DNA from: CAZFAI01 sp964516555
Lineage (GTDB): Bacteria; Patescibacteriota; Microgenomatia; UBA12405
NCBI GenBank assembly: GCA_964516555.1
Contig: CAZFAI010000004.1
Location: forward strand, 1-34,419
Direction: 5' to 3'
Length of the DNA stretch: 34,419 bases
Below are positions 17,177 through 24,928 of the stretch, piece after piece. Each line of letters opens with the position of its first letter. Position 1 is the first letter of the stretch. Position numbers and translations under genes: made by a program. The notes below the pieces were generated by a model, which was not told where the DNA came from, did not search any database, and saw only the letters and a list, made by a program, of their open reading frames with translations.

Positions 17177-17599
17177 ATGCCAGCCAAAAAAGTTATCAAA
17201 GAAACACCAAAAAAAGAAGTCCAGGAAAAGCCGGTCGTTGCAGTTCCGGAAATCAAGACTGCCCGGTATCTTGACAAAAATGTCAAAATATCTCCAAGGA
17301 AGCTAAGATTACTGGCAAATACCGTCAAAAAGGTCAAACCCGAAGCCGCCCTGGATCAGCTTAAGTTTACCAACGTCAAATCAGCCCGGATACTTCACAA
17401 AGCTATCAAAAACGTAATAGCCGATGCTAAAAACAATTTCAGTATCAATCCGGAGTCTCTTAAATTTGAAAGCATTAGAGTCGATGATAGCTTGAAAATA
17501 AAAAGAATGGACAAATCCCATGGCTCCAGATTTGCCCGCGGTTTGATTCAAAAACGACATAGCCGCCTCGAAATAATAGTTAAAGGAGAATCCAATTAA
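17177..17599 (+). CDS. rplV: 50S ribosomal protein L22 with N-terminal extension
   Basis: L22 spans the large subunit and its hairpin narrows the exit tunnel. It has 140 residues from the ATG at 17177. About 30 residues rich in Lys, Glu, Val and Pro precede the conserved start (TARYLDKNVKISPRKLRLLA). The hairpin and end (RMDKSHGSRFARGLIQKRHS) are standard, though the loop MDKSHGSRFARG is short. A start at 17099 would overlap rpsS and is rejected. The extension has no recognisable domain. Confidence 0.95.
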   Translation: MPAKKVIKETPKKEVQEKPVVAVPEIKTARYLDKNVKISPRKLRLLANTVKKVKPEAALDQLKFTNVKSARILHKAIKNVIADAKNNFSINPESLKFESIRVDDSLKIKRMDKSHGSRFARGLIQKRHSRLEIIVKGESN

Positions 17600-17601
17600 T
17601 T

Positions 17602-18237
17602 ATGGGTCAAAAAGTTAATCCAATTAGTTTTAGACTGGAAACGGTCAAGAATAGTCCTGAATGGCAGTCCTCATGGTTTGCCTCAAAAGATAATTACGCC
17701 AAATATTTAATGGAAGACAAAAATATTAGGGACTACCTTCAGAAGAGATTATATTCAGCCGGTATTGTTTCTATCAGAATCGAAAGATCAACCAAAAGAA
17801 TTAAACTTACCCTTGTTGTTAGTCGTCCAGGATTAGTCATTGGTCGTGGTGGTAAGGAACTAGAAGCTATAAAAAAAGAACTTCAAAAAATATTACCCAA
17901 AAATAAGCAAAATATTGATATCCAAGTAGAAGAATTTAAACAAAGTGATCTTTCTGCTAAACTTATTGCTGAAAAAATTGCCTATCAACTAACCAAAAGA
18001 ATGCCCTATCGTCGGGTTGTTCTATCTGCTATGGAAAAATCCATTGCTGCTGGAGCCAAGGGAATTAAAATTATTTTATCCGGAAGAATTAACGGTGCAG
18101 AAATCAGCCGTCGTGAGAAATTTTCATTAGGAACCGTACCTCTAAGCACAATTCGAAGCAAAATCGATTATCATCAGTGTCCGTCTTTAACCAGATCAGG
18201 ATACATTGGAGTTAAAGTTTTTCTTTGCCTTACTTAA
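17602..18237 (+). CDS. rpsC: 30S ribosomal protein S3
   Basis: S3 is at the mRNA entry channel and contributes to mRNA unwinding. It has 211 residues. The N-terminal MGQKVNPISFRL, the type-2 KH domain with RPGLVIGRGGKELEAI (about residues 74-90), and the C-terminal domain (GRINGAEISRREKFSLGTVP) are all clear. AAAGGAG lies 13 bases before the ATG, somewhat far for a ribosome site. The C-terminus is short, without the tail found in many S3 proteins. Confidence 0.97.
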   Translation: MGQKVNPISFRLETVKNSPEWQSSWFASKDNYAKYLMEDKNIRDYLQKRLYSAGIVSIRIERSTKRIKLTLVVSRPGLVIGRGGKELEAIKKELQKILPKNKQNIDIQVEEFKQSDLSAKLIAEKIAYQLTKRMPYRRVVLSAMEKSIAAGAKGIKIILSGRINGAEISRREKFSLGTVPLSTIRSKIDYHQCPSLTRSGYIGVKVFLCLT

Positions 18238-18249
18238 AGGAACAGAATT

Positions 18250-18651
18250 ATGTTACAACCAAGCCGTACCAAATATCGAAAACAATTTAGAGGCAAAATG
18301 CGAGGTAATTCCAAGGGGAACCTGGTTACTTTTGGTGACTATGGACTCAAAGCTATGGATCGCGGGTGGATCACGGCCAATCAGATCGAAGCTGCCCGTC
18401 GTGCCATTACTCATTCCACCAAAAGAAATGGTCGTATGTGGATAAGATTATTCCCCGACAAACCTTTTACTGAAAAATCCGGTGTTCACATGGGTGCAGG
18501 TAAAGGCGATGTCAAAGGATATGTAGCAGTAATCAAACCGGGTAAAATTCTATTCGAAGTTGCCGGTTTAGGTGAGGCCGAAGCTCAAGAGGCTCTCCGT
18601 TTAGCATCCGCCAAATTACCCATTACTACCAAAATAGTTAAAAGATTATAA
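18250..18651 (+). CDS. rplP: 50S ribosomal protein L16 with altered tRNA-facing loop
   Basis: L16 organises the A-site tRNA elbow region of the 50S subunit. It has 133 residues and begins with the typical MLQPSRTKYRK. IEAARRAIT and WIRLFPDKPFTEK are standard. The loop that in most bacteria reads KPLxVRMGKGKG is here SGVHMGAGKG: one residue shorter and with His80 in place of the conserved Arg (E. coli R81, hydroxylated by YcfD/RoxA). AAAGGA overlaps the rpsC stop nine bases before the ATG. Confidence 0.97.
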   Translation: MLQPSRTKYRKQFRGKMRGNSKGNLVTFGDYGLKAMDRGWITANQIEAARRAITHSTKRNGRMWIRLFPDKPFTEKSGVHMGAGKGDVKGYVAVIKPGKILFEVAGLGEAEAQEALRLASAKLPITTKIVKRL

Positions 18652-18662
18652 GCCTGGTAATT

Positions 18663-18872
18663 ATGAAAAAAACTGATAAAATTGCATATCAACAAAACAG
18701 TCTGGAAGAGCTAAATAAACGCCTTGTAGAATTAAGAACCCAATTAGTTGAAAACAAAGCCAAGCATGCAACCGGGAATATAAAAGACACCTCAGTCTTC
18801 AAAAAGACTAGGTATGAAATCGCTCTTATCTCGACAATAATTAATCAAAAACAAAATGAACAAAAAAGCTAA
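18663..18872 (+). CDS. rpmC: 50S ribosomal protein L29
   Basis: L29 is a small two-helix protein next to L23 at the tunnel exit. It has 69 residues. LEELNKRLVELRTQLVENKAKHATG and the following VFKKTRYEIALISTIIN fit the family; the first is longer than needed to make the point, and the helical Leu spacing is clear. It overlaps rpsQ by 17 bases in another frame, which supports coupled translation. Confidence 0.93.
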   Translation: MKKTDKIAYQQNSLEELNKRLVELRTQLVENKAKHATGNIKDTSVFKKTRYEIALISTIINQKQNEQKS

Positions 18873-19128
18873 TATTACAAGTCAGGCTAAAACCGGGAAA
18901 ACCTTTTCCGGAATTGTAGTCTCGGACAAGATGAGTAACACCATAGTTATTTCACTTGCCTACACCAGTCGTCATCCGATTTACAAAAAAATTGTAAAAA
19001 AGAACAAAAAAATATATGCCGAGAATAATCTTGCTGCAAAAACCGGAGATACTGTTAAGGTTCGGGAAGTTAGGCCGATTAGCAAATTAAAAAGATTTAC
19101 TACTTTAGAAATACTAAAAGCAGCATAA
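18856..19128 (+). CDS. rpsQ: 30S ribosomal protein S17
   Basis: S17 is an early-assembly OB-fold protein of the 30S body. It has 90 residues. GIVVSDKMSNTIVISL, SRHPIYKKIVKK and GDTVKVREVRPISKLKRF are the family blocks. About 12 extra N-terminal residues precede the first strand. The ATG lies within rpmC. rplN starts one base after its stop. Confidence 0.96.
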   Translation: MNKKANITSQAKTGKTFSGIVVSDKMSNTIVISLAYTSRHPIYKKIVKKNKKIYAENNLAAKTGDTVKVREVRPISKLKRFTTLEILKAA

Positions 19129-19129
19129 A

Positions 19130-19498
19130 ATGATTCAGTTAAGAAGTATTATTAGACCAGCCGATAACTGTGGAGCCAAAAGGGTTCAGGTTATCCATGT
19201 CTACAAGGGTTACCATCACAAAACAGGTTCTATCGGTGATATTGTTTTGGCCGTAGTCAAGGAAGCTATCCCTAACGGTATGGTTCGGAAAAAAGAAAAA
19301 GTCAAAATGGTTATTGTCCGTACCAAAAAAGAAATTAGCAGAACCGACGGTTCACACATTCGATTTTCGGACAATGCAGGTGTAATCATCGACTCTCAGA
19401 AAAATCCACGTGGTACCAGAATATTTGGACCTATTGCTCGTGAAATAAAAGATACTGGATTTAACAAAATTGCGTCAATGGCCAAGGAGGTCTATTAA
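19130..19498 (+). CDS. rplN: 50S ribosomal protein L14
   Basis: L14 forms intersubunit bridges with 16S rRNA and is the docking site of the silencing factor RsfS. It has 122 residues, exactly the usual length. RPADNCGAKRVQVIHV, VRTKKEISRTDGSHIRF and RIFGPIAREI are present. The last codons contain the AAGGAGG ribosome site for rplX (19484-19490). Confidence 0.97.
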   Translation: MIQLRSIIRPADNCGAKRVQVIHVYKGYHHKTGSIGDIVLAVVKEAIPNGMVRKKEKVKMVIVRTKKEISRTDGSHIRFSDNAGVIIDSQKNPRGTRIFGPIAREIKDTGFNKIASMAKEVY

Positions 19499-19499
19499 T

Positions 19500-19826
19500 A
19501 TGAAAATTCTAAAAGGTGATAAAGTCAAAGTACTGATTGGTAAAGACAAAAATAGAGACGGAGAAGTTGTCAGAACCTATCCGAAAATAAATCGCGTCTT
19601 AATTCACGGGATAAATATATTTAAAAAACATCAGAAAGGTCAGCAGGGACAACCCGGCGGCATCATCGAAATTGAGAAGCCCCTCTATGCATCCAAAGTT
19701 GCACTTATCTGTCCAAATTGTCAGAAACCCACCCGGATAGGCTACAAAATCGACAAAGCTGGCGACAAGTATCGCATTTGCCGCAAGTGCAATAACGTTA
19801 TTGAAATTAAAACCACCAAGAAATAA
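19500..19826 (+). CDS. rplX: 50S ribosomal protein L24 with zinc ribbon
   Basis: L24 initiates 50S assembly and lies near the tunnel exit. It has 108 residues from the ATG at 19500, chosen because AAGGAGG lies nine bases upstream; an earlier start at 19470 is rejected. The KOW motif is KILKGDKVKVLIGKDKNRDG near the N-terminus. The C-terminal half has two CxxC pairs (CPNC and CRKC), forming a probable zinc ribbon, as in many non-proteobacterial L24 proteins. Confidence 0.96.
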   Translation: MKILKGDKVKVLIGKDKNRDGEVVRTYPKINRVLIHGINIFKKHQKGQQGQPGGIIEIEKPLYASKVALICPNCQKPTRIGYKIDKAGDKYRICRKCNNVIEIKTTKK

Positions 19827-19828
19827 GT

Positions 19829-20365
19829 ATGTTGTATACCAATCTCAAAAATATTACTGACGGCCTCAAAAAAGAATTGAAAGGCAAAAACATCCACGCT
19901 CTTCCTCGTCTAAAAAAGGTGGTTATTAACTATCGTGTTCCTGATGCCCGGGAGAATCGTGAGTCTCTAGATAATGCCATAGTCGAATTAACTGCTATTA
20001 CCGGTCAAAAACCAATTCCGACTAAAGCTAAAAAATCTATTGCTAGTTTTAAACTAAGACAAAATGACCCATTGGCTCTAAAAGTCACACTAAGGGGTGA
20101 GAGAATGTATGATTTTATCGAAAAATTATTTAATTTAGTGTTACCCCGTTTACGTGATTTCAAAGGCATGTCTGAGGCCTCGTTTGATCAGTCAGGTAAC
20201 TACAACATGGTCATAAAAGATCAGACTATTTTCCCAGAAGTGGACCTTGATAAGGTCAACAAAATACGATCGGTTCAGGTAACTATCAATATTTCATCCT
20301 CTTCCAAAGAAGAATCAAAAATGTTATTATCCGCCCTAGGCTTTCCTTTTGAAAAGCAACAATAA
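19829..20365 (+). CDS. rplE: 50S ribosomal protein L5
   Basis: L5 binds 5S rRNA in the central protuberance and contacts P-site tRNA. It has 178 residues, the standard length. LPRLKKVVINY, ITGQKPIPTKAKKSIASFK, LRGERMYDFIEKL and FPEVDLDKVNKIRSV are typical. It starts two bases after rplX and is followed two bases later by rpsN. Confidence 0.97.
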   Translation: MLYTNLKNITDGLKKELKGKNIHALPRLKKVVINYRVPDARENRESLDNAIVELTAITGQKPIPTKAKKSIASFKLRQNDPLALKVTLRGERMYDFIEKLFNLVLPRLRDFKGMSEASFDQSGNYNMVIKDQTIFPEVDLDKVNKIRSVQVTINISSSSKEESKMLLSALGFPFEKQQ

Positions 20366-20367
20366 AT

Positions 20368-20553
20368 ATGGCTAATAAAGCAAAAATCGCAAGAGAAAAC
20401 AAAAAACTTAAGTATTCGGTCAGGTATCATAATAGATGCCAGATTTGCGGTCGTCCCCGTGGCTTTATCCGCCTTTTTGGTTTATGCAGAATTTGTTTTA
20501 GAAATTTGGCCAATGAAGGAAAACTTCCTGGCGTTAAAAAGGCAAGTTGGTAA
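20368..20553 (+). CDS. rpsN: 30S ribosomal protein S14, zinc-binding type
   Basis: S14 is in the 30S head. This is the short zinc-binding form (61 residues) with C24-xx-C27 and C40-xx-C43. RCQICGRPRGFIRLFGLCRI, then FRNLANEGKLPGVKKASW, match the family to the terminal Trp. The gene is tightly placed between rplE and rpsH. Confidence 0.97.
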   Translation: MANKAKIARENKKLKYSVRYHNRCQICGRPRGFIRLFGLCRICFRNLANEGKLPGVKKASW

Positions 20554-20554
20554 C

Positions 20555-20944
20555 ATGATTAATTCACCCTCAACTGATTTCTTAATTAGAATAAAAAATG
20601 GCTACAGAGCCGGTAGGAAGAGTATCACTGCTCCTTATTCCAAATTCTGTGAATCAATTTCAAAGTTGCTGAAAAAAAATAATTTGATAGATACATATGA
20701 AACTGTTGATGAAGACCACAAAACTCTTCGTCTTAAACTAAAATATGTCAACAAAGAGCCCGTAGTCAACGACGTCAAGCTATTTTCCAAGCCCGGCAGA
20801 AGATTATATGAAAAATCATCATCAATACCCTGGGGAATGACTCCTTCTTCATTAATTATTATTTCTACTTCACAAGGACTGATGTCCCAAAAAGAAGCAG
20901 CAGCCAAAAAAATTGGCGGTGAGCTTATTGCTGAAGTCTTTTAA
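20555..20944 (+). CDS. rpsH: 30S ribosomal protein S8
   Basis: S8 binds helix 21 of 16S rRNA and in E. coli represses the spc operon. It has 129 residues from the ATG at 20555, one base after the rpsN stop; a longer open frame to 20459 overlaps rpsN and is not used. STDFLIRIKNGYRAGR, the short-linker region, and ISTSQGLMSQKEAAAKKIGG near the C-terminus support the call. The middle (IPWGMTPSSLIII) is more divergent than usual. Confidence 0.95.
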   Translation: MINSPSTDFLIRIKNGYRAGRKSITAPYSKFCESISKLLKKNNLIDTYETVDEDHKTLRLKLKYVNKEPVVNDVKLFSKPGRRLYEKSSSIPWGMTPSSLIIISTSQGLMSQKEAAAKKIGGELIAEVF

Positions 20945-20949
20945 CAGAT

Positions 20950-21489
20950 ATGTCCAGAATAGGGAAACAACCAATAATCATACCCTCAGAAGTAACTGTT
21001 AATCTAGATAAGACTAATTTAACAGTAACCGGTCCGAAAGGTACTCTCACCATGAAAGTTCCCTCAAAAATTCAGGTCGAAATAAAGGACAATGTAATTA
21101 CCGTAAGCAGACTTTCAGAAGATAAAAAAGTTAAAGCCAACCACGGTAGCACCAGAGCTCATATAAACAATATGGTCCAGGGTGTCATCGAACATTGGAA
21201 AAAAGAGTTAGAAATCAGAGGCACAGGGTATAAATTCAACGTTCAGGGCAATAAGTTAATAGTCAACGCTGGATACATCCACCCGGTCAATATAACAGCC
21301 CCGGAAGGCGTTCAATTTCAAACCCCGGAAGATACTCGGCTTGTTGTAACCGGACCGGATAAAACCGTTGTTGGCCAGGTTGCCAGTAACGTTAGAAAAA
21401 TTCGGAAACCCGAACCCTATAAGGGCAAGGGCATCCGGTATGTCGATGAGTTTATTAAGCTAAAAGCAGGCAAGACCGCCAAGGCCTAA
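20950..21489 (+). CDS. rplF: 50S ribosomal protein L6
   Basis: L6 lies near the sarcin-ricin loop and GTPase-binding site. It has 179 residues and two related domains. MSRIGKQPIIIP is the typical start, and the C-terminal domain has VGQVASNVRKIRKPEPYKGK followed by GIRYVDE. It starts five bases after the rpsH stop. Confidence 0.97.
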   Translation: MSRIGKQPIIIPSEVTVNLDKTNLTVTGPKGTLTMKVPSKIQVEIKDNVITVSRLSEDKKVKANHGSTRAHINNMVQGVIEHWKKELEIRGTGYKFNVQGNKLIVNAGYIHPVNITAPEGVQFQTPEDTRLVVTGPDKTVVGQVASNVRKIRKPEPYKGKGIRYVDEFIKLKAGKTAKA

Positions 21490-21501
21490 AAAAATCCAAT
21501 T

Positions 21502-21846
21502 ATGATAATTCAAAATGCAAAACAAAGAAGGTTAAAAAGAGTCAGAAAGCATTTGGCTGCCAACATTGGAGTGCCTCGATTATCAGTCTTTAGGAGCAAC
21601 CAACATATTTGGGCTCAAATTATTGACGATAAACACGGCAAGACATTAGTTGCATCTTCAAGCAAAAGTCTTTCTGGAGACAAAGCCAACAAAACCGAAC
21701 AAGCCGGCATGGTAGGTGAAGCTATCGCTAAACTAGCCCTGGAAAAAAAGATAACTTATGTTAAATTTGATCGTGGTTTGTACCGCTATCACGGCAGAGT
21801 CAAAGCATTAGCACAGGCAGCACGTGAAGGTGGTTTAAAATTCTAA
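21502..21846 (+). CDS. rplR: 50S ribosomal protein L18
   Basis: L18 binds 5S rRNA together with L5. It has 114 residues. RLSVFRSNQHIWAQIIDD, followed by GKTLVASSSKSL, and the terminal FDRGLYRYHGRVKALAQAAR are standard. The ATG at 21502 follows the rplF stop by 12 bases with no clear ribosome site. Confidence 0.96.
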   Translation: MIIQNAKQRRLKRVRKHLAANIGVPRLSVFRSNQHIWAQIIDDKHGKTLVASSSKSLSGDKANKTEQAGMVGEAIAKLALEKKITYVKFDRGLYRYHGRVKALAQAAREGGLKF

Positions 21847-21848
21847 TT

Positions 21849-22340
21849 ATGAATAATCAACAAGAAAGACAAATAAGATCATTTGAGAAACCGGAATCTG
21901 AATTTACTGAAAAAGTGGTTCAGATTAAGAGGGTTTCCAAAAAAACAAAGGGTGGAAATCAAATATCTTTTACCGCCCTTGTTGTTAGTGGTGACAAGAA
22001 ATCTCGTGTTGGAGTTGGTCTGGGCAAAGCCAAAAGTGTTGCCGATGCTATCCAAAAAGGCGCCAAAAGAGCCAGAAATAGCATGATTGATGTACCGATT
22101 GTCGAAGGTACCATCCCCAGTGCCGTCAAATTAAAATACAAAGGTGCTCTTATATTAATTCGTCCGGGGAAAGCCGGTAGTGGTCTTATCGCCGGAGGGC
22201 CGGTCCGCTCAGTAGTTGAACTTGGTGGTATCAAAGACGTAGTAAGCAAAATTATCGGCTCCAAGAACAAAGCTATTAATGTTTGGGCTACTCTAAAGGC
22301 ATTATCTATGCTCAATACTAACTATGGAAACCTTAAATAA
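21849..22340 (+). CDS. rpsE: 30S ribosomal protein S5
   Basis: S5 contributes to decoding fidelity and mRNA entry. It has 163 residues. The N-terminal dsRBD-like part (KVVQIKRVSKKTKGGNQISF, then TALVVSGDKKSRVGVGLGKA) and the C-terminal half (GGPVRSVVELGGIKDV) are clear. Its end overlaps rplO by 17 bases. In most bacteria rpmD (L30) lies between these two genes; the overlap leaves no room for it. Confidence 0.97.
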   Translation: MNNQQERQIRSFEKPESEFTEKVVQIKRVSKKTKGGNQISFTALVVSGDKKSRVGVGLGKAKSVADAIQKGAKRARNSMIDVPIVEGTIPSAVKLKYKGALILIRPGKAGSGLIAGGPVRSVVELGGIKDVVSKIIGSKNKAINVWATLKALSMLNTNYGNLK

Positions 22341-22773
22341 CTTAAAAAAAACTACTACTAAGAAGGCAAAAAGAGTCGGTCGGGGATATGGCTCAGGTGT
22401 AGGTGGCCATACTACTACCCGTGGTGCTAAGGGAGACAAGGTCCGGGGCAAAACCAAATTAACTTTCGACGGAAGTAAAATTAAAAAATCTTGGATCAAA
22501 AGATTACCTTTCCTAAGGGGTAAGCATCGTCTGTTGAGCAAGAACAATATCGTTGCAATAAATTTAAGTCAATTGGATAAATTATTTAAAGCAAATGCAG
22601 TGGTCGATTCAAAATCTTTGATTGATAAACTAGGTGTCAAAGCTACCGCAAGAACTCAAGTCAAAATCTTGGCTGTAGGTGAAATTAAAAAATCCCTGAC
22701 AATCAAAACCGGAGTTCTTTTCTCCAAACAAGCTAAAAACAAAATTTTAGAAGCCGGTGGTAAGATAGATTAA
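22324..22773 (+). CDS. rplO: 50S ribosomal protein L15
   Basis: L15 is a late-assembly protein with a long basic extension into 23S rRNA. It has 149 residues. RVGRGYGSGVGGHTTTRGAK is the Gly/Arg-rich extension, and KRLPFLRGKHRLLSKNN matches the family. The ATG is inside rpsE; the stop overlaps the secY start as TAATG, so the three genes are coupled. Confidence 0.95.
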   Translation: METLNNLKKTTTKKAKRVGRGYGSGVGGHTTTRGAKGDKVRGKTKLTFDGSKIKKSWIKRLPFLRGKHRLLSKNNIVAINLSQLDKLFKANAVVDSKSLIDKLGVKATARTQVKILAVGEIKKSLTIKTGVLFSKQAKNKILEAGGKID

Positions 22774-24053
22774 TGAACCAATTAGTTAAGTCTCTCTCGC
22801 TGTACGTAGATGGATTAAAAACTCCTCTTCTTAGGAAGAAACTACTAATCACCATTGGTATTCTAATTTTATTTCGTTTTATTGCTCATATCCCTGTTCC
22901 CGGAGTCAATCTTGGGCTTTTGCAAAGCTTTTTTGCCCAAAACCAACTTTTGTCCTTGCTCGATATCTTTTCTGGTGGAACATTAGCTAATTTCTCCATT
23001 GTCGCCCTGGGTTTGAATCCCTACATTAATGCATCGGTCATGATGCAGCTTTTAACATTGGTATTTCCTCAATTGGAAGAACTTCAGAAAGAAGGCGAAT
23101 ATGGTCGGGCCAAAATTAATCAGTACGTTCGTATAGCTACCATTCCGATATCTCTTATCCAATCCTTGGGCATGTATGGCATACTACGTTCACAAAACAT
23201 AATCGCTGACCTACCCCTAGTCACACTCATAGCCCTAATAACCAGTATGGTTGCCGGGACCATGATCATGATATTTTTAGGAGAATTAATCAATAACTAT
23301 GGTGTAGGCAACGGAATATCCATGCTAATATTTGCCGGTATTATCGCCAGATTACCAATTAGCTTTTTACAGACTCTCAATATCACCGATTTTTCAAATC
23401 CACAAACAGGTATGAACCTGATCATCTTTATTGCCCTTGCTGTTGCTATGGTCCTGGGTATAGTTATGGTCGAAGAGGCAATTTTACGTGTTCCTGTGGG
23501 ATACGCAAAAAGAGCTCAAACCACTTATTTACCCATAAAAGTCGACACAGCCGGTGTTATGCCGATTATCTTTGCTGTTTCTCTAGCCACTGTCCCTTCT
23601 TTAATCGGCCAGTTTTTAGGTAGGCTGCCCTATCCTGCTATCGCCAACACAGCCACTGCTATCGCCAGATTCTTTGATCCCGGTGGTTACGCTTATATCT
23701 TCTTTTATTTCTTCTTAGTTATTGGGTTTACATATTTTTACACTTCAGTGGTATTTAAACCCAAAGACATTGCCGATGAACTTAGAAAATCCGGTGGTTT
23801 TATCCCAGGTATCCGTCCGGGAGTTGCCACCGAAAAAAGGCTGCAATACCTCATAAATCGGGTATTGGTTATTGGTGCAGTTTTCCTTGGAATAATCGCG
23901 GTTACACCGTCAATAATCCAAAACCTTACCGGAATTACTACCCTGACAATCGGTGGTACCAGTATTCTTATCGTCGTTTCAGTTATCATTGAACTTACTC
24001 GCAAAATCGAGAATGTAGTTCAAACTTATAACTACGAAAAACTTACATATTAA
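22773..24053 (+). CDS. secY: Protein translocase subunit SecY
   Basis: SecY is the pore of the Sec translocon for export and membrane insertion. It has 426 residues and about ten hydrophobic segments, beginning near residue 24 (LITIGILILFRFIAHIPVPG). PYINASVMMQLL, GNGISMLIFAGI, and the cytosolic loop before YLPIKVDTAGVMPIIFA are typical. The cytosolic C5 loop with PKDIADELRKSGGFIPGIRP is present. It is the only membrane gene in the ribosomal run, in its usual place between rplO and adk. Confidence 0.97.
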   Translation: MNQLVKSLSLYVDGLKTPLLRKKLLITIGILILFRFIAHIPVPGVNLGLLQSFFAQNQLLSLLDIFSGGTLANFSIVALGLNPYINASVMMQLLTLVFPQLEELQKEGEYGRAKINQYVRIATIPISLIQSLGMYGILRSQNIIADLPLVTLIALITSMVAGTMIMIFLGELINNYGVGNGISMLIFAGIIARLPISFLQTLNITDFSNPQTGMNLIIFIALAVAMVLGIVMVEEAILRVPVGYAKRAQTTYLPIKVDTAGVMPIIFAVSLATVPSLIGQFLGRLPYPAIANTATAIARFFDPGGYAYIFFYFFLVIGFTYFYTSVVFKPKDIADELRKSGGFIPGIRPGVATEKRLQYLINRVLVIGAVFLGIIAVTPSIIQNLTGITTLTIGGTSILIVVSVIIELTRKIENVVQTYNYEKLTY

Positions 24054-24060
24054 ACAAAAC

Positions 24061-24651
24061 ATGGCCTTAAATCTATTCATAATTGGACCTTCAGGTTGCG
24101 GTAAAAGCACTCAGGCACGTTTAGTTGCTGATAAATATAATCTAACTCACCTGTCCATGGGTCAACTACTCCGCGACGAAATTGCTTCCGGTTCAGAACT
24201 TGGCCAATCTGCCAAAGATTACATCGATCGGGGAGTCTGGGTTCCTGACGAAGTTACCTTTGCTGTTCTAAAAAGCAAGCTGGACTCCATTGGCAGCAGC
24301 AATTTTATTCTGGACGGATATCCGCGTGCTTTAGCCCAAGGCCCCCTGATAGAAGGTTACCTAAAAGAAAAAGGCCAAAACATCAGTCTTCTTGTTCACT
24401 TGGCTGTTACAGCTCAAGAAATTAGTCGGAGAAGATCCGCCCAAAACGAAGCGGGTAGCAGGTTCTCAGATGCCGGTCGTACTGACGAAACACCCCAAGC
24501 TATTGCTGCCAGACAAAAATCCTATGACGAAAGTATCGGACCAATACTAAACTACTTTGAGGAAATAGGTTCCTTCGTTGAAGTAGACGGCAACCGCCCC
24601 GTGGAACCCATATTTTTAGATATTTGCCAAAATATCGATAAATTATTATAA
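24061..24651 (+). CDS. adk: Adenylate kinase, short-lid type
   Basis: Adenylate kinase interconverts ATP plus AMP and 2 ADP. It has 196 residues. The P-loop is GPSGCGKSTQ (residues 9-18), with Ser16 where most adenylate kinases have Gly (GKGTQ). The AMP-binding part shows LSMGQLLRDEI and FILDGYPRALAQ; the lid is short and has no zinc Cys (GRTDETPQAIAARQKSYDES). Its place downstream of secY fits Adk. The GKS variant leaves a small chance of another nucleoside monophosphate kinase specificity. map, often between adk and infA, is absent. Confidence 0.92.
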   Translation: MALNLFIIGPSGCGKSTQARLVADKYNLTHLSMGQLLRDEIASGSELGQSAKDYIDRGVWVPDEVTFAVLKSKLDSIGSSNFILDGYPRALAQGPLIEGYLKEKGQNISLLVHLAVTAQEISRRRSAQNEAGSRFSDAGRTDETPQAIAARQKSYDESIGPILNYFEEIGSFVEVDGNRPVEPIFLDICQNIDKLL

Positions 24652-24664
24652 TAATACACATCTA

Positions 24665-24871
24665 ATGGCTAAGGAAGCAACAACAAAAGGATACGTAACA
24701 GAAGTATTGCCAAATACCTTATTTCGGGTAAAGACCGAAGATGGCAGGGAGATAATTGCTTATTTAGCCGGAAAGTTAAGGATTCATCGCATTCGGGTTA
24801 TGGCCGGAGACACCGTCACTTTAGTATTAAGTCCTGACGGAGATAAGGCCCGGATCATATATCGCGGTTAA
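24665..24871 (+). CDS. infA: Translation initiation factor IF-1
   Basis: IF-1 is an S1-type OB-fold factor that occupies the A site during initiation. It has 68 residues, slightly short of the usual 71-72. GYVTEVLPNTLFRVKTEDGR, the conserved IIAYLAGKLRIHRIRVMAGD core, and VTLVLSP with the terminal RIIYRG match. It is the last gene of the tuf-initiated run; 57 bases with a promoter separate it from rpmJ. Confidence 0.96.
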   Translation: MAKEATTKGYVTEVLPNTLFRVKTEDGREIIAYLAGKLRIHRIRVMAGDTVTLVLSPDGDKARIIYRG

Positions 24872-24885
24872 ATCCAATTTAGTCT

Positions 24886-24914
24886 TTGATATTAGACAAT
24901 ATTTAGGTTACAAT
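24886..24914 (+). promoter_or_regulatory. Promoter of the rpmJ-rpoA-rpsI operon
   Basis: The -35 is TTGATA (24886-24891, 5 of 6), the spacer is 17 bases, and the -10 is TACAAT (24909-24914, 5 of 6). It is the best two-hexamer promoter in the window. The predicted start near 24921 leaves only about 8 bases before the rpmJ ATG at 24929, with no ribosome site, so the mRNA is nearly leaderless. Confidence 0.75.
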
Positions 24915-24928
24915 ATCCAAGCGTAATT

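Noticed and set aside
18206..18445. 79-codon frame overlapping rplP
   Set aside because: It is an out-of-frame shadow of rpsC and rplP, which fully account for this stretch.
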